A stretch of 64,000 nucleotides of DNA from Pipra filicauda. Lineage: Eukaryota > Chordata > Aves > Passeriformes > Pipridae. The notes under the pieces were generated by a model. It did not search any database. It worked only from the letters and a program-made list of their open reading frames with translations, and was not told the origin of the DNA. The stretch covers positions 992,001 through 1,056,000 of the forward strand of contig NW_024103696.1 of assembly GCF_003945595.2 (NCBI RefSeq), in the 5' to 3' direction. The position numbers and the translations under genes are program-made. Within the stretch, counting starts at the first letter, position 1, and every line of letters begins with the position of its first letter. Shown piece by piece: positions 1 to 12,782 of the stretch.

Positions 1-2289
1 CCAATCAATGATAATCAGAAATAGATTTGATGATTTTTTCCAGTGTTTTATTGTTCTTTATAGGAACACAATAATATTGCACAAAATTGATTTTCTGTGG
101 GAAAGTTCCCCTGTTAAGTATTGTATTCATTGTATGGAAAAACAATGAGATTTGTAAAAGGGACTAATAAATAGTTCAAACAAGGTTCTTTCCCGCCCAG
201 ACTCAAACTCAGTCTGTTTAACTGAGTCATGAAGTGGATAAATGATCCAACCCCTAATTTTCTTACACAATGACCTGCTGTGAGATACAACGTTTTCTGT
301 GAAGTTATTTAGAGTTGACAAGCCATATCACCTCACAGGAGGTGCATAAGGCCCTATATTGAACATTTTATAATTCTGAAAAAATGTTTTTGTTTTTTTT
401 TCATTATCATTGATCTGTGCATACAACTCCTGTTGAGTTAAACAGAAACTTTGTGAACCAAAAGAAGTACATGCTAATACTGTAATACATTATGTATAAA
501 CAATTAAAAAATGGAAGCCAAAGTGACTGGCAATTAGAAAGGACACTTTTTATAAAAGTTGCACTTTTTCATTAATTTGGCCAATAGGCTGTGATTATTC
601 TGATGAGTCTATAACTGTCCTTTCCCATATATCTTCTCTGTGACCTCTTTTCCCGCCCCTTTGCAGAGGCTTGGCTGCTGGTGCTCAGGGTCACTTCTGA
701 TCTGCCAGAACTGCATATCTTTTTATCTAACTGCTGGGAAAACACCTATGCCATAAGAAAAACAGGTGTGAAAAGCTGAGACCTCCATGTACATATGCTT
801 CACTCTTTGTCTCAGGGGTTCATTTAAGCTCAGGCCCCTGCCCTTGGTCCACGTCTGTGCTATGCTGTAGTTATGCTGTGCTTGGCCTTGCACCATACTA
901 GTCCCAACCTTGCCTTGCTGGCTTGACTTCCCAGCCTGATCTCAGACCTGTCACATCACTACAGGCTGACTGTTTAGTGATCAGTGGGTTATGACTGAAC
1001 CTGCACCTTTCATCTGAGGTTTTGCTGTCAGCCTGTGTGATGCAACAGATTCACAGGTCCAGTATTTTAGTCAGCTTGCAATATATAAATTATTTAAATA
1101 TAAAACAATAAAAAACCCCTGAGAAAAATATGCCTTTAAAAACATTTTCCCAAGAAAAAACAAAGCAGAGGTACTTATTAAGACTAATCAATTGGAAAAG
1201 CCTGTTTGGAACCCTTCCCTTCCTTTCCCTTTTTTTTTAATATTAATTTTAGTTTTTATTGTTATAAACTTACTACTTGTTAAAACATACACAAATATTT
1301 TCCTTCTCTCATGGTCACAGATGCAGCTGTTGAAATTGTACTTTAAGACTGCAGCAACTAGCTGCATTCTATAAATTTAAACAAACAAACAAACAAACAA
1401 ATATCAAATCCAAAAAGCCATTGATCATCCCTTTTTCTTTAAATCGTGGGGCTAGGAAGTAGGGTGGGGTTGTTTTGTTGTTGTTGTTGTTTGTTTGTTT
1501 GGGTTTCTTTTTGTAACAAAAATTGATTTAAAAATCCCTAATTTTTATCTAAGTTCTCATGTATGAGGGCGCTTTTTGGGTTTTGCTCAATTGGAACAAA
1601 GCTGGTGAAGAATATTTCAAGTCTGCTTTGAAGTTCCTCCTAGCAGATAAAGAATGAAAAATGGTAAACTGTGGCAAGGGTTTTCCTTTCCTTTCTCTGC
1701 AAGTTTACTGCAACATTTGATATTACAAACCGGGAAATTTTGCCTTCTACTCCTGAAACATGTCTGGGAATTACTTGTATTACACTTGAATGCTTCTAAC
1801 AGATTTAACACCCTGCAGACAACTTTTAATCATCCATGTAGAGTCAGACTTGAGGCATCCCCAGGGCTCAATAATCAGCCCTTTTTTATCTATGATCAAT
1901 GTGTAACCACTGGATATTTATCAGTCATTATACTAATTTCAGAATGGGAAAACGCTTTCAGTTTTGGGCATACACTTACATGAACTGATTGATTCCTCTC
2001 CTACTGTTGTAAAAACTTGAAGGTAACCTGGGAGTGTTTTCTGGAAGCTGTGACGAAGTAACATGTTCATTGAAATTCCCATTTTTCTGGTTAGAATTTT
2101 ATACTTTTTCTGTTCAAAATAGCAGGTGATCACGCCCTCATCACTCTTCATGTTTTTCCTGTTTCTTGTACTCCGGCTGATAGTTAAACCAAACAGTGCT
2201 TCAAAAACAAGGATATGTTCACTGTCAGGTCTCTTCAAACAGTTATCAATTTGATAGGATTAGATCCATTCCTCATGTCAGAAATCATG
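1..2289. other. Unassigned intronic sequence
   Basis: AT-rich, with simple repeats at 1377-1501. A GC-richer, CT-repeat-like patch at about 650-1060 ('cttggccttgcacc', 'ccttgccttgctggctt') might be an old element, but I cannot name it. Open frames here have no recognisable domains. Confidence 0.5.
1377..1501 (+). repeat. (AAAC)n and (TTG)n/(TTTG)n simple repeats
   Basis: An AAAC run lies at 1377-1402. A (TTG)n/(TTTG)n run follows at about 1470-1501. The two are roughly complementary (AAAC against GTTT) and about 70 bp apart, so they could pair as a loose stem. Confidence 0.9.
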
Positions 2290-2808
2290 TGATCAGCAGG
2301 AGGACGGCAGAGATCATCCCCCTGTACTCTGCACTGGTGAGGCCATACCTCAAATCCCAGGTTCAGTTTTGGGCCCCTCACTACAAGAAAGACATTGAGG
2401 TGCTGGAGCATGTCCAGAGAAGGGCAACGAAGCTGGTGAAGGGTCTGGAGCACAAGTCTTAGGAGGAGTGGCTGAGGGAGCTGGAACTGTTTAGCCTGAA
2501 GAAAAGAAGGCTCAGGGAAGACCTTAATTCTCTCTACAACTACAAGAACAAGAGGGAATGGCCTCGAGTTGCCCCAGAGGAGGTTTAGATTGGATATTAA
2601 GAAAATCCTTCACATAAAGGATTCTCAGGCTTTGGGACTGGCTGCCCAGGGAAGTGGTTGAGTCACCATCCCTTGAGGCATTTAAAAGACATGTAGACAT
2701 GGCATTTAGGGACATGGTTTAGCTGTGGACTTGGCCATGTTACATTAACAATTGGATCCAATGATCTTAGAGGTCCTTTCCAAACTAAAAGGTTCAATGG
2801 TTCTATGT
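2290..2808 (+). mobile_element. CR1 LINE, 5'-truncated 3' end
   Basis: The first part encodes the conserved C-terminal end of CR1 reverse transcriptase: [14 protein letters not shown], then [21 protein letters not shown], ending at a stop near 2461. It runs on into the usual CR1 tail, with recognisable LRELELFSL and KRRLREDL remnants. The 3' end at about 2755-2808 has the decayed CR1 terminus (ccaatgatcttagaggtcc, then a gttctatg-type end). It is truncated at the 5' end, as most CR1 copies are, and non-functional. It is antisense to ADGRB3. Confidence 0.9.
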
Positions 2809-3214
2809 GCTCTTTTAATATCCTAACTTTGATTCATCAGAACTGGTTCTTTCTCATGTAAGTAACAGTAAAAATTGATATAGAACCCTGAAGTTAATTT
2901 TAACTTTCATTTCTCCTATAATTAGATTCATTTATTTGATAAGTTGGGGATTTTTTGCTAATGCTCTTGAACTGATTGTTGTTCTGTCTGTCTTTTGAAG
3001 GACATTTGCTCTTCTAGGACTAGTTTGTTTTTAGACCACAATACAGTACCAAACTTTCATCATTACAGTCATCAGTAGTTGGTTGACAATCCAAGCAGAA
3101 TTTTTTCCAGTTAGTCTTCTACTTATAATAGCTTTTTTGACAGAAGTAGACACTCAATTCTACTCAGATTCTTTGTAAGAGATGTTTTGAAGTGTTGTGT
3201 TATTTCTTGGTTCT

Positions 3215-3600
3215 ATTTAGTTCTATCCAAATGAGACTGTCTTACCTCCTGTGGCTTGATCAGTTCCACAAAAACTTCTCTGCAGGTGTCACACAGGTTT
3301 CTTTTCTCAAAGCCCTGATTTTTAGTCTATACCTGCTTCTCTTAAATAATCTGCTCTGTCAATGTGGGCCTAAATCTCATTTATATGCTGATGACAAACA
3401 GATTGATGTTATAAAATTAGCCCTTAATATTCCTTCTGCCACATCTGTGCTGCCTGCTTGCCAAGCTTACGGTTTGGACATTTAGAAATTTTGTACAATT
3501 TAATGTCTCAAAAATATACATTGCTTCAGGGGAATAGTCACCATTTTAAATAATCATTCTGTTGTAAATCTGTCATTGTGGGTTCACTATAAAGAATTCT
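3215..3600 (+). mobile_element. Ancient L2-like LINE reverse-transcriptase relic
   Basis: A 97-codon open frame (3192-3485) contains, in order, a degraded GVPQGS-type motif (AGVTQVS at about 3282), an FSLYLLLLNNLL segment, and an intact catalytic tetrad Tyr-Ala-Asp-Asp at 3384-3395 followed by KQI. This is the layout of the palm of L2-type non-LTR reverse transcriptases rather than of avian CR1, which uses FADDTKL. Downstream the frame breaks, but weak similarity seems to continue to about 3600. The copy is short, isolated and surely dead. The exact clade (L2 or another CR1-like group) cannot be settled by eye. Confidence 0.65.
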
Positions 3601-4772
3601 GCAAAAGCAAGGACTGAGAATCCAGATCCCCTAGCACTAAAATCATACGTGTATTTTTACACATCAAAAAGTGGTGGTACGCATAAAACAGTAGAGTTCC
3701 AAATCAGTATGGTACACCCCCAGTAACAACGGTCAGAATAGCCCCTGGCAATTTTGAACTGGAGAATGAATTTAAATTCTACAACTATTTTGGCACACTT
3801 TTCAGACTATCTTTTAATTTTATGTAATTATAGATGGAGACGCCTGGAGTATGTTTTTTAGAAGGTAGTTGGAGACTTTCAGTGTTCTTAAAATGATCTT
3901 TCCAAAACAATTAGATTAATGGCAGGTGATGGCATCAGGGTCAAACTCAGATGTAATCCCAGTGGGCATACAATGAAAACTGTGTCTCCAACAGACAAGT
4001 TTCTGGTAGAGCTCTTTGGAGACCCTGCAGTAAAATCTGGAGACAGGCTAATATTTTCTAGTTTTGTGTTTTATCTGAATCTGAAACACAAGGCAGAACT
4101 TTTGTCTGTTGAGTTTGGCTTCTTGAATGAACAGTCAGTTTTGACAAAAAGTAGGGCCTAATTTTTCAAAGTAGGATGAAACTCAGTTCATATTTTAAAA
4201 AGCTGAACCAGCCAAAATCTGAGGAATTTTAGTCTAAAATTTGAAAATCAATTTTTCTGTCAATAGGGTCTGGAATTCAAGGCAGATTGAAAGTTTGCAT
4301 AAAATTTACACAGTCTTGATTTCCAGCTTTCTCTTTCCTAACATGTGAAATAAACATCTAAAAAAAAATAAAAGAAAATTCATAAAAGTAATCTTTTATC
4401 TCCAAATGAAAGGAGGTCTTCTGATTATAGGCTCTCATCTCACATGTCAGAACAAGAACAGACTGTTCAGATGATCAGCTATGAATAAATGCAACAAGTA
4501 TTTTTCATGCAACAACTTTCTATCATTCTCACATAAGGTTTACTGAATATGTAAGAAGATTCCCTCTTAGGGATTTTTAGACAAGACTTTTTTAGATATG
4601 TTAGGTGATTTCCTCTGTCAGCATGACAGAGGCATTCTTTTCTTTTCCTACTCTGAAACTCAGGTATTTAAGACCTAAAATTCCTGAATATTAACCAAAA
4701 TTGGGTCAAGTTTCTCTAGTTATGATGTTATTGATTTCCTTTAAGATCTATACGTTTGCATAGAAAAAGAAA

Positions 4773-4923
4773 TTTATCCAAACTACCAAAATGAAAACTT
4801 CTATGAACATGTTTTAGGAGCAAATTTTATTATTGTGAGTAGTTGCTTTTATCCAAACTACCAAAATGAAAACTTCTATGAACATGTTTTAGGAGCAAAT
4901 TTTATTATTGTGAGTAGTTGCTT
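4773..4923. repeat. Perfect 75-bp tandem duplication
   Basis: The 75-bp unit at 4773-4847 is followed immediately by an identical second copy at 4848-4922; identity extends one base further. There is no mismatch between the copies. Flanking sequence diverges at once on both sides. The unit is not a known repeat to me and has no long open frame. Confidence 0.97.
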
Positions 4924-5048
4924 CTCCCATTGCTCATCTGATTAATTTTGTTCATTTTCTTAATGCTCCTCTTTGTAACTGAGAATAGGGAAAAAAAAAA
5001 CGCTGGAAAATACAGGGAAAAAAAGTCCCTAAAATAACTATACTGCCC

Positions 5049-5078
5049 GCAGTAAGTAAAGCAGGCAGTAAGTAAAGC
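5049..5078 (+). repeat. Short tandem duplication, 14 bp, period 16
   Basis: GCAGTAAGTAAAGC occurs at 5049-5062 and again at 5065-5078. Confidence 0.95.
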
Positions 5079-8000
5079 GAGTAATGTGGTTTTTGACTGT
5101 AACTGGACTCTCCAGAAAAGAAAAGTGGAACTAAGAAAGCTGGGAACTAATTAATTTTATCTGCTTACAGATGTGGTTCAAAAAGACAGAGTGATCTCCA
5201 TTTCCAGGATAAACTGTGAGCATTTTGGAAGTTCCTGGATGTAAAGTCACTGGGTACTGAGTATGTGCAAAAGTATTGCTCTTACGTAGTCGATCTAGAC
5301 CATAAGCTTTTCATGAAAACTAAAAACATTCAGGTTATACATGCATATGTTTGGAATTTATTCATAACAGGAGCCTCTACCACCTTTGGTATTGCAACAA
5401 ATATCTTTACACTAATTTTTTCTTTTCCACAGTCTTAAGTTAGCCACAAGGAGTTCAGAGCTGCATGGAGTTAAGGCCTGAAAGGGAGGGCAGACAGTTG
5501 AGAAGGGGGCTTTACTCCATTCTCTAAGATGAAAATATTTCACTACATTTGGATCACTTACTCAGATTAAAACTCTGAACTTTCGGTGTTTATGTTAGCA
5601 TATACTTTTAAAGGTAATGAAAAATATATAGAATGTAAAAGAAGCTTTAACAGAAGAATAAACAATAGCTTTGTTCCAAGTACTGCTTATCAAGAGAAGA
5701 CACAGAAATCCATTTTTAGGCAGGGTTAAATAAAATTCAATATCAGGATACTTGCATATCTCCTCCACTGTGATTCCATTTGCTTAACTGTTAACCTGAA
5801 GTGTTTTAATGTTATTCGTAACATTTTGAGCCAGTTTCACTGCTGTGCTTTGCTTTGTTTGTTTGTACCTCTTCAGTTATGCACAGCAGGCATGAACTGA
5901 GTTTATTTAGCTGATTAAGGTGATTGGCATCAATGGAGCACTGTGAGACAGAATGTACCAGTAAATGTGGCCATTCTTTAAAAAATCAATGTCAAGTGTT
6001 GAACACCCTCTTAACTCTTTAGCAGGCTGAGGAAGAATACATTGTTCCTTATTTTAAATATAAAAAAGCTCACATATCTGTTTGTGTTCTTCTGTGAATA
6101 TGGTAATATGTTTGTAGTTCAATGAAATTTTGGGCAATTTGACATACTTATGGGGAAGATTTTATGTGTATATATATCAAATTCAAATGCCAATACATCA
6201 ATTCAACAAAGTATGCATACAGATTTCCCTCATTCCCTCACATTTCTGAGCATTCAGATGGTTTAGTATGGAATTATACAAGTAATATGCATAAAATTTT
6301 GTCTTTGCATAGAATGCTACTCCACTCTCTTTCCTTTGCAAATGTCCAGAAAATTCTGGGTCAATGGTTTTACACAAAAAATATGCATAATTGGGCTGAG
6401 CATCTTGCAGATTGTATCTGAATAGTAGATAAACTGTTTTCTATGACTTTATATTTGTTTTATGCATAAACATTGGTACACTATGTATTAGTCCTTCAAG
6501 CTTAGGATAGGTTATGGGTGGTCAGCAAAAATCGCGCACATATATGACCAAGTCTTGCATTGTAAACCCTTAAAAGGAAACCTGCAAAATATATTCTTCC
6601 TGATATGCCAGATCAAAGGAAGAACTGGGGAAACAGCTGGCTCTCCAAATGCTGATCAGCTCCTGCCTCTGGCTACCACAGCAGATCATCAGATGGTTCT
6701 GTCAGTGATAACTACAGCTGGATTTTTTTGTGGACCATATATAGAAAAATTTAATAATGGTCCAAGGTCTATACATATTGTTGTGTGATACAAAATGAAG
6801 AGTGTCCCTTACAAAAAATACTAAAGGATTCAGAGCAAAACCCAGATGTTCCCAACAATACTTCGACATTGACAATAATTAAACAGAAAGTTTTTAACAT
6901 GACTGCGAAAAATTCAAGAGCTAATATCAGAAACTGAACACCATATGAGTTTATATTTATATTTATTATGTTCAAATTAGTTTTTTTTTAAAATTAAGTA
7001 TTTAAATAAAACTAAACTGAAATTGTAGTCATGTATCTGTAATCTAATTCAGAATTATTAAGGAGTTTCAACAGTTTCATAAACTCTACCCTTTGGAAAG
7101 ATTAGGGTTTGGATCTAGAGTACACACGAATTTAAAGTTATTGGAGCACTTCATCAATTGGAATTCTAATTTGGAAGAATTAAGGTCTCCTAAAAATATG
7201 AAGCACACAAATAATTTTAAATTATTTTTCTCATTTGCAAGCCAGAACCCCTACCATTTAAAAGAAAGATGCATAGCAAAAACTGAACTGCTGCAATATT
7301 TCAAATCAGTAAATATAGTGTAGAGTCATCCTGAGGCACTGAAGTTCTATACTTTCTTTAATGGAACACTTTCAATCGTAAAAAATTAAGCAAATCAAAT
7401 AGTTTCTTCTCTGCAAAACCAAAGACACCTTGAACTTATCTGAGATAAGTAACACACATAATACAAAAAAGTGCATAAACATTTCAGATGCAACTATACA
7501 AAAACCATCTGGGTATCTGTGAATACAGCTGATAGCTCTGTTTTCCCTGATTTATAGGTTTGCCCAGTTATCATTATTTGTATTATATATGAAATCAGTT
7601 CAGTAGATCAGCCTAGTAAGTGATTTTTTTTCCTCTAAGAAATGATGTCTGTGTTTAATTTTACCTGCACATTTTTACTTATATGTGTATAAACAAAAGC
7701 ACTTCTTATTTCACTGTTGTGAGAGAAACAGAATACAGAGGTCCTGTTCCTCATTGATAATACAAGGCACAAGAAACAAATCCATATAGGTTTGAGTAAC
7801 ACTAAGTCAGTAATGTGATCACGGGTCAAAGAAAACTCATAGTGGAAACAAAAAGATAAAATAGTCCCCAATAGTCTAGTCTAAAATCTGATTTAGCTTC
7901 AGTGGCAAAGTGACAGCTCCATTCTGCCTCTGTGATCCTGCCCTATGTTGGAATTAATTCTGGGTCAGTTTTGTTTGGAAAACATCATCTTTCAGTTAGT

Positions 8001-11000
8001 ATATTATATTTTCTATTTCATATTTTCTTATATTGCTATAATAAACTATATCATTCCTCATTAATTCATCTTTTACTCCCAGATTGAGGTTTTCTGTCTG
8101 TAGAACTGTCACTATTTCACTAGTTTTGGAAACCATACACGTTTGACCTCATGGTCTCTAACATCTTCATATGCAAAAACCAGTGATCATCCTCCGTTTC
8201 CTGACTAGCTTTTACAACACAGATTCCTTGATGATTTTTAAACTTCAGTTTCAGTTCTGACTTTGCTCTGAATATTTCTTTTACAGGTTCTTTATGATCG
8301 ATCATGTGACTCTGATTATTATTTTCTGGGTTGTTTTTTCCTTCCACCGTGTGTGATCTCTGTGTAGCTCTCTATTATTGATCCTTCTTGAGTATCTCAA
8401 AAAGCAGGTCAATATTTACAGCTTTTTTATCTCTTCTGAGCCCCATATAACTGTTCTTTAGGCAGTTTCTTTGAAATTCCTGTTTTCTTTACCCCATCAA
8501 TTATGAAAATTGTGAAAGCTCTCCTCTCTTCTGCCATATCTGCATATGAGTAGCTCTGAATATCACATTCATTCAGGTCACACTGACTTTGCACTTCTTT
8601 CAACTAATTTTTTTTTCCCTGTACAGACTGTGAGAGAAATATTTGGAAAAAGTAACAGGGACAAAGCAGGTACAGTGGGCCACAGAACAAAACTGACCTG
8701 AAGAAATTGATCACCAAGTGGAGTTAGTTTGTAGCTAATTAAATAAGTTGCTATTGAAATGAATGAACACATAACCAAAGTCACTAAAAATGAGGGAAAA
8801 TTACACAGATTTGTACAACTGTGAATCTGAAAATAATTTTGCAAGTGCAGTCAACACGATTTTTATGTCAGAGGTGGTAAAGCTTTTGTACAGAAAAGAG
8901 AAGTAATTTTCCCAGGGTCATTCAGTATTGCTGGGAATATAAAGTGTGTTCCCAGCCAATTGACCTCTTTGCTTGGCAACTCTGCTACAAATGCAATCTA
9001 TCCATATTGCCTGCAAAAGTACAAGCTTCAGAGGAAGCAGAGGCAGGAATACCACACAGTGAGCAAGTATTCACTGCATTCAACTGTGAATTCCTGAGAT
9101 GGTCAAGAGCACTCAAGGGAAAGACCAAAACCAGATTGGTAATGCTGGCCTCAGTTTTTATGATGCTGGGGAAAACAGATTCAGAAAAGGACTGCAGTAT
9201 ATATTAATGAAGGACATGACATGCACAATGAACTACTAATTTTGCACTTTCGAGAAACTCTACAGTTCACTAACAAAGTTACATTTTTTAAAAAACATTA
9301 GATTTCCCTTATTGTGTATGTTATAATATATTTTCACAATTGCAAAGGTTTCAGGATCAGGCCAAAGTTTATAACCATATCCTGTTTTCTTCCTTTTCCT
9401 AATTCCAGTTTCTACCTACAATGGCTAAATGTGAACTTGTTTTTCTCTCTCTCTCTTCCATTTATTCAATGAACACTTCTTTTCCAGGCCTGTCCCTTCT
9501 ACTTATCTCATCTCTGAGTAGGTGGTGAAGCTTTTACTTCTACCCTACCAATCTGGAAATGTCTCTTCATTTACTTTGAGTCACTTTTATTTCAAGGTTA
9601 TGTGTCTCCCTCTATGACCCTTTGTATGACCTATACTAAGAAGCACCTATATTTTGAGTACCTCTTGAATATGTTATCGAAGGAACTCTTGGTGCTTGAG
9701 AAAGAAAAATAGTTCTGCTTCCAAAATCATACAGTATAAGAGAGAGACAGAAAATGTTATCTCTCTGGTTCAACATCTTAAAGCAATTCAACTGATACAG
9801 TTTTAACTTTGCTTACAGCTTCTTAATTTAGGTGTTTAGCTAGCAGAATCTGCTTTCCCACAGAAGTTCACACCTTTTTTGAATGTTTTCTTTTCCTGAA
9901 TACTTCCTGGTTAATTACAGTATAAGACACTTCTCCCACAGAGATAGGTCTGGGTCTTGCCTCTAGCACACATTACGATGTATCTTGTCAGCGTTACGCT
10001 TGTTTATTTCTATGCTGTGTCTGGAGTCAGTCCAGCCTATTGTCTTTCTCTGAGTCTGCTTTCAGCCTCATCCACCCCTTCTGCTCCTTTCCTCCTGTCT
10101 GTCTGCCGCATGAGCTGTGCTTTTATTTCTACTGAGCTAAATATTGATGACTCACCTTTTCCCCCGAGTTGTTTCTCCTTAGCTCCCACATAAAAACACC
10201 CTTATTTTCTTTATAATGCATGTTATTTCTGTGTGCTTAAGATGGTTAAGATCTTTCTAAGAAGCGCAACACATGTAATACAAATCTTGTACTAATACAC
10301 AGAATAATAATAATAATACAATAGAAGTAGTCAAAAATGTAGGTACAGTTTCCTCAAAGACTATAATTTCATGTAATTTTAAAAGTATATGGAGAGTTTG
10401 ATTATGAAGACAAAACATAGGCCTGACCCCTCTGAAGTCAGTGATAGTCACATTTGTATACCAGAATCATATCCTTGACCACCAGGTTATTCCTACAAGG
10501 AGTTAGGTACTCAGATCTTCACAAATTCTGTTTCTTTTGGCTTCTGAGTGACCCAAAACTTGTATTTCACAAGGCTGGAGATGTGTTTGAAGATTTACAA
10601 ATGCTGATTACTACTTCTTTTGTGCTCCTGTCCATTCATCTAGCATTTCCAGGTGACCTAAACACAGTTCTGAAGGAATAAGCTAATAATAATCTAATTT
10701 TCCTCATTTTTAGTGCAGATATACAATCTGGATTTTCAAGAATTCTTTTGACTTAAATTTCTGAAGTGCAAACACAAATTCTGCCTTTCTCAAACTTGTC
10801 GTAAATTGAACTTACAAATGTACAGCAAGGTAACTGAAGAGCTGAAAAAAATTCACAGCAGTCTAAAGTAACCTTCCCATAAATATCCATTTAGACCTAC
10901 TGGTGTAATGAATCCATGCGCTGAAATGTGAAGAGTTCAGTTCTATAAAAATGAAAGTTAATTTTTAAAAATGCGTTCTTTTGTGATATATATATTTTTC

Positions 11001-11003
11001 ACC

Positions 11004-11019
11004 TTTTTTTTTTTTTTTT
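11004..11019 (+). repeat. Poly(T) tract, 16 bases
   Basis: Uninterrupted T16 in AT-rich sequence. Confidence 0.95.
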
Positions 11020-12751
11020 AATTAAGACTCCAGCTAGCTTTTGTTTAAAGGTGACTCAACTTAAGCATCTAACTTAGCTAGAGAAGAAGTACACAGGAGA
11101 CCCTACTGAGCCATGGCCCCATCATGGAGAGTTCTATTTATGCAATTTGGGGGTTTTTTTGGTATGTATTTTGCCATGATTTTGCTATTCAAGTGAATAA
11201 TTTTTTTTATAATTAAAAAATAAACTTGCTTGTTGACTAGGGAAAAGTGTTATTCTTCCAGGCATTTTGTGTCAGAGAAGTAGGTAATGAATCTCTCTGA
11301 TCTATCTTTAGAGCACTCTAGATAACTGTGAACAGGTTGAATTGGATGTCAGACAGATCAATAGCTTAGAGGTGATGGAGTCGTTGGACTAGCTCAGTGC
11401 TAGCAGAAGAAAAGAAATGGTCACAGGAAATGTTTATGGTGAAATTTAAGTGATTTCAAAGTAAAATAATAAAGGAAAATTGAAACTGCCACTAAGGATA
11501 GATTCTGTAGAACTACTATATACAGTCTGTCTCCAATGTATACTAGGTTCCTACTAAAGATGCACAGTGATTTATATAAATAGAGTTGCAACTGAGGAAC
11601 AGAAACAGTTGATCAAAATAAAAATACAGTAAACTGAGAGCATTTGGAAGAAAATAAAAAATTCACATGCTGTTCTTCATCTTTTTCATGTTAGTCTGTA
11701 CATCTTTGTATTAATTATATTGAGGATTCCTGGATGATCTCCAACTTGAGCATATTTTCTCATTAGTGAGCTGACCAAAATTATACCTAATAAAGTAAAA
11801 GTCTTAGAACACCAAGCATTATACAAACATTCAATTAACTTCAAGTAGACTTTTCTCATGTGGCTATTACTATACTATCTGCACAGTTTTGTGAAACAAG
11901 CAGAGAGGTAGGCTGTGATTAATGATGCTTGGAGATAGGAACTTAAGATCAATATGAACATTTTTCTTCTTTCTTTTTATGCTGTAGTGCCAGTGAAAAT
12001 ATCCTGAAACTATTTACAAATGCAGGTTGAATTTGCTGAGCAGATCTGTCTGGAAAAAGTATTGCAGAGAAAATTCACAAAATAGTAGCCAAAGAGATGT
12101 AGTTCTTTTTTTCCTCTCCCCTGGGTTAAAGCACTGCCATAGGATACAGAAGGCTTTGGGTCCCATTTCTCTGTATTTCTGGAGGAATCTGAATTCATAT
12201 GCCCTACTTCTCAACACAGTGCCTTACTCTTCTGAAGGGGAATTATGGAGCAAAACCTCTTAGTGCCTCAGGCTGAAGTAAAATACATCTGCAGTCAGGT
12301 ATAGAGAACATGACTGTTTCACAGTCACTTTTACCTAGAATTTAGGAGGTAGGTAATTTTCCATGTTAGAGGGGGAGGCTTATAGTCTGTTCTCATGTGA
12401 ATTCAATAGGTATGAAACAGAACTGTACCACTACTGACTCTGAGATCATCTTCCCACTGCCATCCCATTCAGTTCAGTAAGAATTGTTTATAGCTTCAAA
12501 CACATCTTTTTGCCTTTTCCATTTACATAACTAGCTCTCTTCTCTTTCTCCATCCTCAAAACGTATTCATAGTCCTAATTCAATTCACCATTGTCTAACT
12601 GTGACAAGAGAGTTAGACATATCTGCTTTTGGGAAGCAGATTGCTGACTTTTATGAGATCACCCACAAAACAGTGTGATTATCTTAAATCCAAAGATGCT
12701 TGTTACTTCATAGCAGCATGCATTCCTTCACAGTACTCCATGGTTTCAGCC

Positions 12752-12777
<26 letters not shown>
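12752..12777 (+). repeat. Poly(T) tract, 26 bases
   Basis: Uninterrupted T26. Seen from the minus strand it is a poly(A) run, but no retrocopy or LINE tail was recognised next to it. No element could be assigned in 4923-14904, which includes this tract. Confidence 0.97.

Positions 12778-12782
<5 letters not shown>

Noticed and set aside
12700..12777. T26 read as the poly(A) tail of a minus-strand retrocopy
   Set aside because: No coding similarity, AATAAA signal or target-site duplication was found next to it.
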